DNA of 64,000 bases from Streptomyces sp. Je 1-332 (GCF_040730185.1 NZ_CP160402.1:7626001-7690000), one strand, 5' to 3'; counted from the stretch's first letter, positions 7,768 through 17,429 are shown. Made by a program: numbers and translations. Notes: generated by a model not told the origin, from the letters alone.

Positions 7768-9378
7768 CACGCGGAAGAGATCGGCTGCCGCGTGGACGTC
7801 GGTGAGGTCCTCGACGGCGCGGAGGTTGTCGCACAGGGCATCGAGGACCGAGCCCGCCTCGGCGGCGGGCGGGGCGCCGACGGCCACACCGAAGACACGG
7901 AAGCCCAGCCGGCGCTTGGCCTCGTTCCAGCCGCGCGTCCATTCCTCGCTCACGCCGCACTCGTCGTCGGTGAGCAGCACGATGTCGCCGCGCGAGCGGG
8001 CGGCGTCGTCGAACTCCTCCTCAAGGAGGTCGACGGCTGCCGACAGCGGTCTCTGGTAGCTGGTGCCGCCGCCGAGGAAGGTCTCCGCGAAGTCGACGAC
8101 CCGGGCGATGTCGGCGGCCTCGTCAGCCGGGAAGCGGAAGACCTGGAGCTTGTCGGCGGCGGCGAACAGGATGCCGACGAAGTCCCGGCCGGCGCGGCGG
8201 GCCTGGTCGAAGAGCGCCAGGGCGCACGCCTTGGCCCACGCCTCCCGGGTGACCCCGCCCGGCCCCTCCACATACATGGAGTGCGAGGTGTCGACGCAGG
8301 CGATGACGGCGCCCTTGCCGGTGGACTGCTCTCCTTGGTTGTCGTAGAGCATCAGTTCCCCGGCGGCGTAGCGTGCGGCGAACACCGCTCGCAGCTCGGG
8401 CAGGCCGAGGTTGGCCAGCTCGGAGGGGATGACGCGGGAGAGATCGTCGCCGAGGGTGACGCCGACGAGCTCCCCGGTGGCGTTCTCCACCTTGCGGGCG
8501 CGCTCGCCCTCGGCCATCTGCCGGAAGCGGCCGATCAGCTCGGCCCACTGCGCGAGACGGCTGGAGCGCAGCCGCTCGGCGAGGCGGGCGCGCTGTTCGA
8601 ACGGCATCCGCTCCAGCCGGCCGGGGCCGACACCCCAGGCCCGCATCAGCGAGGCTTCCTCCCGCACGGCCTCGGCCGCCTGCGATGCCGCGTTCCGTGC
8701 GCCCGAACGGATACCGGGAGCCGCAGTCGCGATGGTCTGTTCGGCGTACTGGGCAGCCTGCCGCGCAGCCGTGTGGGCGGACTCGGCGGCGTCGATCGCC
8801 CGTTGGAGGGCGTCGGCTTCGGGGGCCTCCACGGCGCCCTCCGCGTCGGTGCTGTCAGCAGCCTCCTGGAGCGCCTCGCACACGGCGGTTGCCGCCTCCT
8901 CGGCGTCCTGCTGGGTCTTCGTCGCCCGCTCGGCCTTCTCCTGGGCATCGCGGGAGTGATCGAGGAGTCGGCGCAGTGCGGGGGCCTGGGCCAGTACGGC
9001 CATGGCGGCGGCGTAAGGATCACCGGCTGTCTCCCGGTGCAGCTCGGCGAAGTCCGGCGACCCCATCAGGGAGGCCATGACCTGGTGGTTGACCAGCCGG
9101 GACGGAGCCATGTGCGCGCGCTCGCGCAGCCGCGGGCCCGCCTTGTAGGCGGCCAGGAACACGTCGGTCAGAAGATCAGTGGCGTGGTCGTGCCGCTCGT
9201 TGAGTTCCTCGGCGAACTCGCGCAGCCCGGCCGACTGCTCGTAGGTGTCGCGCCACGCGAGCTGTTCGAACCGGTCCGCGAGCACGGCCGCCGTGTGCCG
9301 CTCGGGAGCGGTGGGGAGCGCGAGCCACTTCCCGGCGCCTTTCGCCAGCTCGTCCAGCCTGTGCGGTGTCTCGGCCAT
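7762..9378 (-). CDS. VWA-domain protein, ViaA-like
   Basis: A 538-residue protein, probably cytoplasmic. A long helical, Ala-rich middle (residues about 130-235, coiled-coil-like, TKQQ/EAATAVCEALQEAAD) precedes a C-terminal von Willebrand A domain. The MIDAS motif DTSHS is intact (residues near 340), followed by TDDE. It lies 18 bases after the MoxR AAA ATPase gene and is surely co-transcribed with it. The pair resembles E. coli RavA-ViaA, in which the VWA protein works with the ATPase as a chaperone-like system acting on membrane or respiratory complexes. The functional match is inferred from architecture and pairing only. Confidence 0.82.
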   Translation of the reverse strand: MAETPHRLDELAKGAGKWLALPTAPERHTAAVLADRFEQLAWRDTYEQSAGLREFAEELNERHDHATDLLTDVFLAAYKAGPRLRERAHMAPSRLVNHQVMASLMGSPDFAELHRETAGDPYAAAMAVLAQAPALRRLLDHSRDAQEKAERATKTQQDAEEAATAVCEALQEAADSTDAEGAVEAPEADALQRAIDAAESAHTAARQAAQYAEQTIATAAPGIRSGARNAASQAAEAVREEASLMRAWGVGPGRLERMPFEQRARLAERLRSSRLAQWAELIGRFRQMAEGERARKVENATGELVGVTLGDDLSRVIPSELANLGLPELRAVFAARYAAGELMLYDNQGEQSTGKGAVIACVDTSHSMYVEGPGGVTREAWAKACALALFDQARRAGRDFVGILFAAADKLQVFRFPADEAADIARVVDFAETFLGGGTSYQRPLSAAVDLLEEEFDDAARSRGDIVLLTDDECGVSEEWTRGWNEAKRRLGFRVFGVAVGAPPAAEAGSVLDALCDNLRAVEDLTDVHAAADLFRVI

Positions 9379-9396
9379 GTTCCTGATGCCCCGGTG

Positions 9397-10596
9397 TCAG
9401 ACCTGGGCCTGCACCATGCTCGCGTCCACGCCGAGGGCCTCGGTGAGAACGCGGGCGCGGACGGCGCGCTGGCGGCCTGTGACGCGGTCGATGGCTGCGG
9501 TGGAGCGGCCGGCGCCCGCCGCCTCGGCACGCAGCGTCTCCAGACGCTTCCCCGCCATGGCGAGCTTGTTGTGGGCCTTCCTGATGACCCAGTCGCTCAG
9601 CGCCTCGCGGGACTGCCCGGCCATGGCGTCGAGCTGTGCCTCTATCTCCTCGATGGCGTCGGCGAGCTCGAGCGCCTCCTTGGCGTCGGGGTTCACCAGT
9701 TGCAGTACCTCGCGCTCGACGGTCGGGCGCTCGGCGGGGGAGTTCCACAGCACGTGGGTCAGGATCGACAGGTCGGTCTCGGCGACCGCCGGGCGGTCGT
9801 CGAGGTAGGCGGAAGCCTGGAGCAGGCCCACCGCTTGGCGCCAGCGGCGGTCGGACGCGATGAGCTCCTTGCGGCGCAGGGCGGCCCGCAGGGTGCATAT
9901 CGCGTCCACGATCGCGTCAGGGACGTCCACGGCCGGGACGGCTTCGGCCACGGCGTGTTGCAACGCGGCCAGGTCGACCGTGGTCCGGGCCGGCGCCGCC
10001 GGGCGGCCCACGGCGGAGCGGACCAGTGCGGCGAAGTTCGAGGGGTCCGACAGATAGCCGACCTCGATCCGTACGAGCAGCCGGTCGTAGATCGCGGCCG
10101 AGTCCTCGCCGGTGGGCAGTTCGTTGCTCGCCGTGATGGCTCCGATCAGCGGGCAGCGGATGGGATCGCCCCCGCTCTCGGGGTGGTAGATCCGCTCGTT
10201 GAGGTAGCCCAGCGTCTCGTTCAGGGCGGCCGTGGAGCACTTGAAGATCTCGTCGATGAACGCCACGTGCGCGGTCGTGGCACGGCCCTCGTAGACCTGG
10301 CGGTACTCACCCCGGGCCAGCGCGGCGACGTCGATGGGGCCGAACATGCGCGTCGGCGCGGTGAACTTGGAGAGGAGGATCTCCCAGTACGACGCGCCGT
10401 CGACCCTGCCCGTCAGCTCGCGGGCCAGCTCGGACTTGGCCGTGCCGGGCGGGCCGAGCACCAACGAGTGCTGTCCGGACAGGAGCGTCACCACCAGCGT
10501 CCGCACCACGTCGGCCCGCTCGTAGAAGCGGTCCGACAGCTCGTCGCTGATCGCCCGCAGCCTCCTGGCCGTGTCCTGCGCTTCCGGTGCCCCCAC
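9397..10596 (-). CDS. MoxR-family AAA+ ATPase, RavA-like
   Basis: A 399-residue AAA+ ATPase with Walker A (GPPGTAKS, residues about 45-52), Walker B (HVAFIDEIF) and sensor 1 (AITASNE). MoxR ATPases act with a VWA partner as chaperones in assembly or activation of protein complexes, and the partner gene follows after 18 bases. Two adjacent starts are possible, TTG 10599 and GTG 10596. I prefer GTG because AAGGAG then lies 7 bases upstream. The C-terminal part contains long helices as in RavA, but a clear LARA domain cannot be confirmed by eye. Confidence 0.88.
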   Translation of the reverse strand: MGAPEAQDTARRLRAISDELSDRFYERADVVRTLVVTLLSGQHSLVLGPPGTAKSELARELTGRVDGASYWEILLSKFTAPTRMFGPIDVAALARGEYRQVYEGRATTAHVAFIDEIFKCSTAALNETLGYLNERIYHPESGGDPIRCPLIGAITASNELPTGEDSAAIYDRLLVRIEVGYLSDPSNFAALVRSAVGRPAAPARTTVDLAALQHAVAEAVPAVDVPDAIVDAICTLRAALRRKELIASDRRWRQAVGLLQASAYLDDRPAVAETDLSILTHVLWNSPAERPTVEREVLQLVNPDAKEALELADAIEEIEAQLDAMAGQSREALSDWVIRKAHNKLAMAGKRLETLRAEAAGAGRSTAAIDRVTGRQRAVRARVLTEALGVDASMVQAQV

Positions 10597-10632
10597 CAAT
10601 TCGCTCCTTGCCTCTACCCCGCCGGGTCCGGA

Positions 10633-10669
10633 CTCCCGTACGGCCCCTCCGTTCTCCCGTACGGCCCCT
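10633..10669 (-). repeat. Two 16-bp direct repeats upstream of the MoxR gene
   Basis: The unit CTCCCGTACGGCCCCT occurs at 10633-10648 and again at 10654-10669, a spacing of 21 bp, or two helical turns. It lies 37-73 bases upstream of the minus-strand start, where an activator could bind. Confidence 0.6.
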
Positions 10670-10811
10670 TCGCCCGAGCACGATAGCCGTGTAGATCTCT
10701 CCCAGTGGGAACCCGGGGGCGCTGAACATGCGTCCGGCCGACTCCGGGAGGCGTGGGGCCCAGTGCGCCGCTACGTTGAGCGTGGCCGGTCATTTATCGG
10801 AAGGAACAGCC

Positions 10812-13223
10812 ATGGGCGAATCCGCGGTGAACCCGGCCGCACCCACCGAACCACCCACCGATGCCGAACTGCGGGCGCTTGAGCGGTACTGGAGGGCGGC
10901 GAACTACCTCTCGGTGGGGCAGATCTACCTGATGGACAACGCCCTGCTGCGGCGCCCCCTCGCCGTCGAGGACATCAAGCCACGCCTCCTCGGCCACTTC
11001 GGTACCTCGCCCGGCCTCAACCTGGTGCACGCCCACCTCAACCGGGTCATCAAGGCCCGGCAGCTGGACACAGTCTGCATCTGGGGCCCCGGGCACGGCG
11101 GGCCCGCCGTACTGGCCAACTCCTGGCTGGACGGGACGTACACAGAGACCTACCCCGACGTCACCCGCGACGAAGAGGGGATGACCCGGCTCTTCCGCCA
11201 GTTCTCGTTCCCCGGCGGAGTGCCGAGCCACGTCGCCCCCGAGACGCCCGGCTCCATCCACGAGGGCGGCGAGCTCGGCTACTCCCTCTCGCACGCCTAC
11301 GGCGCCGCGTTCGACAACCCCGACCTCCTGTCGGTGTGCGTCATCGGCGACGGAGAGTCCGAGACCGGACCGCTGGCCGCCTCCTGGCACTCCAACACCT
11401 TCCTGGACCCGGTGTACGACGGCGCGGTGCTCCCCGTCCTGCACCTGAACGGCTACAAGATCGCCAACCCGACGATCCCGGCCAGGCTGCCCGAGGGACA
11501 ACTCGACGAGCTGATGCGCGGCTACGGGTACGAGCCCGTGCACGTCACCGGCGACGACCCCATGACGGTCCACCGTGACTTCGCCGCCGCCCTCGACCGC
11601 TGTCTCGACCGCATCGCGGCGATCCAGCGCGAGGCCAGGGCGGACGGCGCCGCCGAGCGCGCCAAGGACGCCCCCGGGCCCCGCTGGCCCATGATCGTGC
11701 TCCGTACCCCGAAGGGCTGGACCGGCCCCAGGACGGTGGACGGCAAACCGGTGGAGGGCACGTGGCGCGCGCACCAGGTGCCGCTGTCCAACGTCAGGGA
11801 GAGCGCCGAGCACCGCCACCAGCTGGAGGAATGGCTGCGCTCCTACCGTCCCGACGAGCTCTTCGACGACCAGGGGCGCCCGGCCTCCGGGCTCCTAGAC
11901 ATCGCCCCGCGGGGCACGCTGCGCCTCGGCGCCAACCCGCACGCCAACGGCGGGCTGCTCCTGCGCTCGCTGCCGCTGAAGCCGCTGGAGGAGTTCGCGG
12001 TCGACGTGGACAAGCCCGGCGCCACCATGAACGAGCCGACACGGGTGCTCGGCGGCTATCTGCGGCAGGTGATGGCCGACACCGCGGAGCGGCGCGACTT
12101 CCGGCTCGTCGGCCCGGACGAGACCGCGTCCAACCGGCTCGACGAGGTCTACGGGGCGTCCGGAAAGGCATGGCAGGAAGAGATCTACGACGTCGACGAA
12201 GACCTCACCCGGCACGGACGGGTGATGGAGATCCTCTCCGAACACACCTGCCAAGGGTGGCTGGAGGGCTATCTCCTGACGGGCCGTCACGGACTGTTCT
12301 CCTGCTACGAGGCGTTCGTGCACATCGTGGACTCGATGGTCAACCAGCACATCAAGTGGCTGCGCACCACCCGCGAGTTGCCCTGGCGCGCGCCCATCGC
12401 CTCACTGAACTACCTGCTGACCTCGCATGTCTGGCGCCAGGACCACAACGGCTTCTCGCACCAGGACCCCGGCTTCATCGGCCACGTACTCAACAAGAGT
12501 CCAGAAGCGGTACGGGTCTACCTGCCCCCGGACACGAACACCCTGCTCTCCACCGCCGAGCACTGCCTCGCCTCACGTGACTACGTGAACGTGATCGTGG
12601 CCGGCAAGCAGCCCGGTTTCGACTGGCTGAACCTGGACGAGGCACGGGCCCACTGCGCGCGGGGCGCCGGTGTGTGGACCTGGGCCGGCACGGAGGCCCC
12701 CGATCAGGAGCCCGACGTCGTACTGGCCTGTGCCGGGGATGTGCCCACCCTGGAGGTGCTCGCCGCCGCGAGCCTGCTCCGCACCCACCTGCCGAACCTC
12801 GCCGTGCGGGTGGTGAACGTGGTGGACATCGCGCGACTGATGCCGGAGGGCGAGCATCCGCACGGCATGCCGGACGCGGAGTTCGACGCGCTGTTCACCC
12901 GCGACAAGCCGGTGATCTTCGGATTCCACGGCTACCCGTGGCTGGTGCACCGGCTCGCCTACCGGCGCGCGGTCCACCCGCACATGCATGTCCGCGGCTA
13001 CAAGGAACGCGGCACGACCACCACGCCCTTCGACATGGTGGTCGCCAATGACCTGGACCGTTTCCGCCTGGTGATGGACGTCGTCGACCGGGTGCCGGGC
13101 CTCGGCGTCCGTGCGATCGAGGTACGCCAGCGGATGAAGGACGCGAGGCTGCGCCACCACGCCTATGTGCGCACACACGGCGTGGACCTGCCGGAGGTGC
13201 GGGACTGGGCCTGGCAGGACTGA
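10812..13223 (+). CDS. xfp: Xylulose-5-phosphate/fructose-6-phosphate phosphoketolase
   Basis: An 803-residue thiamine diphosphate enzyme that cleaves xylulose 5-phosphate or fructose 6-phosphate with phosphate to acetyl phosphate plus a triose or tetrose phosphate. Family length is about 790-810 residues. Recognisable motifs are [30 protein letters not shown] and the ThDP-binding GDGESETGP; the C-terminal part has HQDPGF and EHCLASRDY as in known phosphoketolases. I chose the ATG at 10812 after GGAAGGAAC; upstream in-frame starts would add a non-homologous leader. It is divergent from the MoxR gene, and its stop codon lies in a 17-bp tandem repeat. Confidence 0.95.
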   Translation: MGESAVNPAAPTEPPTDAELRALERYWRAANYLSVGQIYLMDNALLRRPLAVEDIKPRLLGHFGTSPGLNLVHAHLNRVIKARQLDTVCIWGPGHGGPAVLANSWLDGTYTETYPDVTRDEEGMTRLFRQFSFPGGVPSHVAPETPGSIHEGGELGYSLSHAYGAAFDNPDLLSVCVIGDGESETGPLAASWHSNTFLDPVYDGAVLPVLHLNGYKIANPTIPARLPEGQLDELMRGYGYEPVHVTGDDPMTVHRDFAAALDRCLDRIAAIQREARADGAAERAKDAPGPRWPMIVLRTPKGWTGPRTVDGKPVEGTWRAHQVPLSNVRESAEHRHQLEEWLRSYRPDELFDDQGRPASGLLDIAPRGTLRLGANPHANGGLLLRSLPLKPLEEFAVDVDKPGATMNEPTRVLGGYLRQVMADTAERRDFRLVGPDETASNRLDEVYGASGKAWQEEIYDVDEDLTRHGRVMEILSEHTCQGWLEGYLLTGRHGLFSCYEAFVHIVDSMVNQHIKWLRTTRELPWRAPIASLNYLLTSHVWRQDHNGFSHQDPGFIGHVLNKSPEAVRVYLPPDTNTLLSTAEHCLASRDYVNVIVAGKQPGFDWLNLDEARAHCARGAGVWTWAGTEAPDQEPDVVLACAGDVPTLEVLAAASLLRTHLPNLAVRVVNVVDIARLMPEGEHPHGMPDAEFDALFTRDKPVIFGFHGYPWLVHRLAYRRAVHPHMHVRGYKERGTTTTPFDMVVANDLDRFRLVMDVVDRVPGLGVRAIEVRQRMKDARLRHHAYVRTHGVDLPEVRDWAWQD

Positions 13224-13273
13224 AGGCCTGGCAGGACTGAAGGCCCGGCAGGACTGAAGGCGCGGCAGGCTGA
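13209..13273 (+). repeat. 17-bp tandem repeat over the phosphoketolase stop
   Basis: Units at 13209-13225, 13226-13242 and 13243-13259 (GCCTGGCAGGACTGAAG, one change in the third) plus a partial diverged fourth copy to 13273. The phosphoketolase TGA (13221-13223) lies in the first copy. Confidence 0.85.
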
Positions 13274-13327
13274 TCCGGCCGTCGAATTTCGGGTGCCGTG
13301 GCGAGGGTGTCGGTGCAGACTCGCCCC

Positions 13328-13945
13328 ATGGCGGACATGGGGGCGTTCCGGGACGCGGTCACCGACTGGGCGGCCGACGGGCTCGGCAGGGCGGCCAGTG
13401 AGTTGGCCCTGCGGGCGGGGGTGCGGACGGCGGTGCTGCTCGAGGGGCCGAGTGATCGCGAGGCCGTCGAGGCGCTGGCAGTGCGGCATGGCCGGGACCT
13501 GGCCGCCGAGGGGGTCTGCGTCGTCCCGATGGGCGGCGCGATGAGCATCGGCCGCTACACCGAGCTCCTCGGGCCGCCGGGCCTCGGGCTGCGTCTCGCG
13601 GGACTGTGCGACGTGGGCGAGCGGCCCTTCTACGACCGTGCTCTGGAGCGGGCGGGGGCGTCGCGCCGGGATTTCTTCGTGTGCGTGGCGGACCTGGAGG
13701 ACGAACTCATCCGCGCACTGGGCACGGCGAGGGTCGAGGAGGTCGTCCGGGCCGAGGGGGACCTGCGGGCCTGGCAGACCTTCGTCCACCAGCCCGCACA
13801 GCATGACCGGCCCCGGCAGCAGCAGTTGCGGCGCTTCCTCGGAACGAAGAAGGGGCGCAAGATCCGCTACGGCCGCCTCCTGGTCGAGGCCCTGGACCCC
13901 GGAACGACTCCGGCCCCGCTCGATGACCTCCTCGCGAGCTTGTGA
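13328..13945 (+). CDS. Free-standing OLD-type TOPRIM domain protein
   Basis: A 205-residue protein that looks like the TOPRIM half of OLD-family nucleases without the ATPase half. The conserved glutamate lies in VLLEGPSDREAVEAL (near residue 40). A VPMGG turn follows, and an acidic LCDVGE plus ADLEDELIRAL occupy the place of the metal-binding acidic motifs. No membrane segment is seen. OLD nucleases cut or nick DNA, often in phage defence. A lone TOPRIM domain might be a nuclease, a primase-like factor or inactive. ATG 13328 is the likeliest start, but ribosome-site support is weak and GTG 13298 remains possible. Confidence 0.7.
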   Translation: MADMGAFRDAVTDWAADGLGRAASELALRAGVRTAVLLEGPSDREAVEALAVRHGRDLAAEGVCVVPMGGAMSIGRYTELLGPPGLGLRLAGLCDVGERPFYDRALERAGASRRDFFVCVADLEDELIRALGTARVEEVVRAEGDLRAWQTFVHQPAQHDRPRQQQLRRFLGTKKGRKIRYGRLLVEALDPGTTPAPLDDLLASL

Positions 13946-13975
13946 GGATGACCTCCTCGCGAGCTCGCGAGGAGG
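13922..13975. repeat. 25-bp tandem duplication and 24-bp perfect palindrome
   Basis: The segment 13922-13946 is repeated at 13947-13971 with two changes, and the TOPRIM stop codon (13943-13945) lies in copy one. The second copy ends in a perfect 24-bp palindrome (13952-13975, arm CCTCCTCGCGAG). The palindrome could serve as a two-way terminator between the convergent TOPRIM and DUF6411 genes. Confidence 0.8.
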
Positions 13976-14026
13976 GTCAGAAGGGCACGGTGGGTCAGAA
14001 GGGCATGCGGCGGTCAGAAGGGCATG
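13976..14026. repeat. Three copies of the DUF6411 gene end
   Basis: The unit GTCAGAAGGGCAYG occurs at 13976, 13994 and 14013 (spacings 18 and 19). On the minus strand the last unit holds the final codons and stop of the DUF6411 gene; the others lie downstream of it. Confidence 0.75.
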
Positions 14027-14256
14027 CGGCCCCGGGTCCGCCGGCCGGCCGAGCCGCTGCGGCCCACCGCCTTGGAACTGCTGCGGAACGGCTTGCTGAA
14101 GAGCCGGCCAAGGATGCCGGGGGCCTTGCTACCGGCGCGTGAGCCGGCCCCCAGAGTGCGCTGGGTTCCCCGCTCGGGGTGTCGCGAGAGACGCGGCACG
14201 AAGAAGGCGAGTACGGCCAGAACGATACAGACAGCGACTATGCCGACAATGATCAC
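14014..14256 (-). CDS. Small membrane protein, DUF6411 family
   Basis: An 80-residue protein. It has one N-terminal hydrophobic helix (residues 1-22, MIIVGIVAVCIVLAVLAFFV) followed by a basic cytoplasmic tail with the typical RLSRHPERGTQRTLGAGSR stretch and a C-terminal RMPF. This matches a Streptomyces family I know as DUF6411. Function is unknown. It is probably anchored in the membrane with the positive tail inside. It is divergent from the phospholipase D-like gene, and its 3' end is triplicated. Confidence 0.75.
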   Translation of the reverse strand: MIIVGIVAVCIVLAVLAFFVPRLSRHPERGTQRTLGAGSRAGSKAPGILGRLFSKPFRSSSKAVGRSGSAGRRTRGRMPF

Positions 14257-14442
14257 GAAAAGCTCCCTGTGTCGAGGCGTTCCTGCCGTGTTCCCTGCCC
14301 GGCGAGGTGTATGCCGGGGCCCACCCCCGTCCCCCTCACGGCCTCGGCATTCCGACCGGTACAGTCGGCTCGCCGCTCAGCCCGTGCCGGACCGGGCGCC
14401 GCGGCCCGATGCTCTCTCGTCGCGTACCGGCCAGGTGACACC

Positions 14443-15675
14443 ATGACCAGTACGAAGGAACCGCCCGAGCTGACTCCGCGGGCCACGGAAGGGGCGGTCG
14501 CGCCGGTCGCGCCATCCGTGGAGGACCGGGTCACGCGGATACGGCGGCGCCTCGAGCGGCTGATAGGCATCGCGGCGACCGAGGGGAACGCGCTCACCCC
14601 CCTGCGCAACGGCGACGAGATCTTCGCGGCGATGCTCGCCGGAATCCGCCGTGCCGAGCACACCGTGGACATGATGACGTTCGTGTACTGGAAGGGTGAC
14701 ATCGCTCTCCAGTTCGCCGAGGCGCTCGCGGAGCGGGCCCGTGCCGGGGTGCGGGTGCGGCTGCTTCTGGACGGGTTCGGCAGCCGCCTGATCGAGAGCG
14801 AGCAGCTCGACGCGATGGAGCGGGCGGGGGTGCAGGTCGCGTGGTTCCGCAAGCCGCTGTACCTCTCCCCGCTCAAGCAGAACCACCGCTGCCACCGCAA
14901 GGTGCTCGTCGTCGACGAGGAGACCGCGTTCACGGGCGGGGTGGGGATCGCGCAGGAGTGGTGCGGCAACGCACGCAACGAGCACGAGTGGCGTGACACG
15001 CATGTCGAGGTGCGCGGGCCCGCGGTGGACGGCATGGCGGCGGCGTTCGCACAGAACTGGGCGGAGTCCCACGACGAGCTCTTCGACCACCGGGACCGCT
15101 TCATCGAGCAGCAGCCGCGGGGCGAGGCCATCGTGCAGGTGGTGCGCGGCTCGGCCAGCCTCGGCTGGCAGGACATGCAGACCTTGATCCGGGTGATGCT
15201 GGAGTCGGCCGAGGAGCGCTTCCGGCTGTCCACCGCGTACTTCTCCCCGGACGCGTACTTCATCGAGCTGCTGTGCGACGCCGCGCGGCGCGGGGTCGAG
15301 GTGGAGATCCTGCTGCCGGGCCCGCACACCGACAAGCGGGTCAGCCACCTCGCAGGCCAGCACTACTACGAGGATCTCACCGCCTGCGGGGTGAAGATCT
15401 TCCAGTACCAGCCGACGATGATGCACGCGAAGATCATCACTGTCGACGGTGTGGCCTCGCTCATCGGCTCGACGAACTTCAACCGTCGCTCCCTCGATCA
15501 CGACGAGGAAGTCATGCTCGCGGTCCTCGACCCGGAGTTCACCGCAACGCTCGACGACCACTTCGAGGACGACGTGACGGCCAGCGAACTGATCAGACCG
15601 GGCCGCTGGAAGAGGCGCTCCGTACTCCAACGGATCAGAGAACTCTCCGTCCGCCCGATCCGCCGCTTTCTGTGA
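14443..15675 (+). CDS. Phospholipase D-like protein, probable cardiolipin synthase
   Basis: A 410-residue PLD-superfamily protein with two HKD motifs: HRKVLVVD (near residue 155) and HAKIITVD (near residue 330), each followed by the usual GG or GSTN. Two PLDc domains in a single chain of this length fit a bacterial cardiolipin synthase or phosphatidyltransferase. An N-terminal transmembrane pair is not evident, unlike ClsA, so it resembles the shorter ClsB type. I chose the ATG at 14443, since the upstream frame (from 14179) lies over the promoter region and antisense to DUF6411. Substrate is inferred from family only. Confidence 0.88.
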   Translation: MTSTKEPPELTPRATEGAVAPVAPSVEDRVTRIRRRLERLIGIAATEGNALTPLRNGDEIFAAMLAGIRRAEHTVDMMTFVYWKGDIALQFAEALAERARAGVRVRLLLDGFGSRLIESEQLDAMERAGVQVAWFRKPLYLSPLKQNHRCHRKVLVVDEETAFTGGVGIAQEWCGNARNEHEWRDTHVEVRGPAVDGMAAAFAQNWAESHDELFDHRDRFIEQQPRGEAIVQVVRGSASLGWQDMQTLIRVMLESAEERFRLSTAYFSPDAYFIELLCDAARRGVEVEILLPGPHTDKRVSHLAGQHYYEDLTACGVKIFQYQPTMMHAKIITVDGVASLIGSTNFNRRSLDHDEEVMLAVLDPEFTATLDDHFEDDVTASELIRPGRWKRRSVLQRIRELSVRPIRRFL

Positions 15676-15694
15676 CGTGGGGCCCTGGCCGGAC

Positions 15695-17380
15695 TCAGCG
15701 CATTCCGGGTAGCCGCCGGAGTTCGCTGATCTTCATCAACCGCGCGAGGAAGAGGTATCCGAGGACCGTCGTGCACACTCCCGCAGCGAGCGCGGCGGCG
15801 GTCGGCCACGTTCCACTTCCGGGCCCGGCGCACACCTGTGCGACGGCCCAGCCAAGACCTGCGGCGGGGCCCGCGGCACAGAACAGCTTGCCGTAGGTGC
15901 GGCGCAGGCTGCCGTCGTCGATGCGGGCTCCGAGTTTCCTGCGCAGCAGGTACGCCGTGAGCGCGAGGCCGGCCAGGTAGGACAGGGTGTAGGCCCCCGC
16001 CATGCCGACGACCGCCCAGCGGGTGGGCAGCAGCAGATGGCAGACCGTGGCCAGAACGATGTTCACCCCCGCGATCCAGGCCGCCATGAAGAAGGGCGTA
16101 CGCGTGTCCTCCAACGCGTAGAAGCCGCGCAGCAGGAGGTACTGGGCGGAGAACGGGATGAGGCCGAGGGCGAAGGCCTGCAGCATGTACCCCAGAGGGC
16201 GGGCCGATGCGGCATCCGCCGCTCCGTGGGCATACAGCAACGACGCGATCCGCGGCCCCAGGGCGAGGAAGAGGAACGCGGCGGGCACGATGACCACGCC
16301 GCTGACCCGCAGGGCCCGGGACAGATCCGCGCCCAGGTCCTTGACTCGCCCTTCCGCCGCGGCCCGGCTCATGCGCGGCAGCAGGGCCGTGACCAGAGAC
16401 ACCGTCACGATGGACTGGGGGAGCAGCCAGATGGTCTGCGCATAGGTGTAGGCGGAGTAACCGGCACCGGCCTCGGGCAGCTCCTGGTCGGCGGTGTTGG
16501 CGTAATTCGTGACCACTGTCAGGGCGGCCTGGTTGGCCAGGACGAACAGCAGCGTCCACTTCGCCGCGTGGACGCTGCTGCCCAGACCGGTGCCCCGCCA
16601 GTCGAAGCGCGGCCGGAACCTGAATCCCGCCGCCCGCGCGAACGGGATGAGCGCCAGGGCCTGCACGGCGATACCCGCCGTCGTGCCGAGTCCGAGCAGC
16701 CGTACCTGACTGGTGGTGATGTCCTCCACCTTGTCGGGAACCGTCATCAGCGTCAGGTAGGCGGCGAACATGCCGATCAGCACGACGTTGTTGAGGACCG
16801 GCGTCCACATCATCGCGCCGAACTTCTCACGGGCGTTGAGGATTTGTCCGTAGATGCTGAACAGGCCGTAGAAGAAGATCTGCGGAAGCAGGAACCTGGC
16901 GAACGTCACCGTAAGCTCGTACGCCTCGTGATGCTCCGGGGTGTCGCGCATGTACAGGCCCACGATCTGTGGAGCCGCCCACACCGCGAGCGCCGTTCCG
17001 ACGCCGAGCACGCACACCACGAGCGTGACCAGACGTTGCTCGTAGGCACGGCCGCCGTCGGGTTGTGTCGTCCTGGCCCGCACCAACTGCGGTACCAGGA
17101 CGGCGTTGAGTGCTCCACCGATCAACAGCGTGTACAGGCTTGTCGGCACGGTGTTCGCCGTGTTGTAGGTGCTGGCCAGCAAGCCCGTGCCCAGCGCGGC
17201 GGCTTGCAGCACCTGCCGGATGAGACCCGTCGCCCGCGACACCACCGTGCCGACAGCCATCAGCATCGACGAACGGGCCAGCCCGCCCTGCTTCTTCTTA
17301 CGCCCGGCGGCAGCATGCCGTCCGCTCGTCCGCCGCTCCGGCGGCATGGTCCGCGCCGCCGGGCTCGCCCCCTTAACCAT
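15695..17380 (-). CDS. murJ: MurJ/MviN-family lipid II flippase
   Basis: A 561-residue polytopic membrane protein with about 14 hydrophobic segments of the MOP superfamily. The family signature begins at residue about 35 (LARSSMLMAVGTVVSRATGLIRQVL) with PTSLYTLLIGGALNAVLVPQLVRA after it. MurJ moves lipid II across the membrane for peptidoglycan synthesis. It lacks the long C-terminal kinase-like extension seen in some actinobacterial MurJ, and Streptomyces often carry extra copies. This stand-alone gene may therefore be a secondary paralogue. The N-terminus is basic. It converges with the PLD-like gene, 19 bases apart. Confidence 0.9.
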   Translation of the reverse strand: MVKGASPAARTMPPERRTSGRHAAAGRKKKQGGLARSSMLMAVGTVVSRATGLIRQVLQAAALGTGLLASTYNTANTVPTSLYTLLIGGALNAVLVPQLVRARTTQPDGGRAYEQRLVTLVVCVLGVGTALAVWAAPQIVGLYMRDTPEHHEAYELTVTFARFLLPQIFFYGLFSIYGQILNAREKFGAMMWTPVLNNVVLIGMFAAYLTLMTVPDKVEDITTSQVRLLGLGTTAGIAVQALALIPFARAAGFRFRPRFDWRGTGLGSSVHAAKWTLLFVLANQAALTVVTNYANTADQELPEAGAGYSAYTYAQTIWLLPQSIVTVSLVTALLPRMSRAAAEGRVKDLGADLSRALRVSGVVIVPAAFLFLALGPRIASLLYAHGAADAASARPLGYMLQAFALGLIPFSAQYLLLRGFYALEDTRTPFFMAAWIAGVNIVLATVCHLLLPTRWAVVGMAGAYTLSYLAGLALTAYLLRRKLGARIDDGSLRRTYGKLFCAAGPAAGLGWAVAQVCAGPGSGTWPTAAALAAGVCTTVLGYLFLARLMKISELRRLPGMR

Positions 17381-17429
17381 GCGGTCAACCTACGTTGCCC
17401 GGCAGCCGCGGCTGTTGCCGCCCCAGGGT

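Noticed and set aside
7792..10686. A 964-residue frame on the plus strand
   Set aside because: It is the mirror of the VWA and MoxR genes, which have clear motifs on the other strand.
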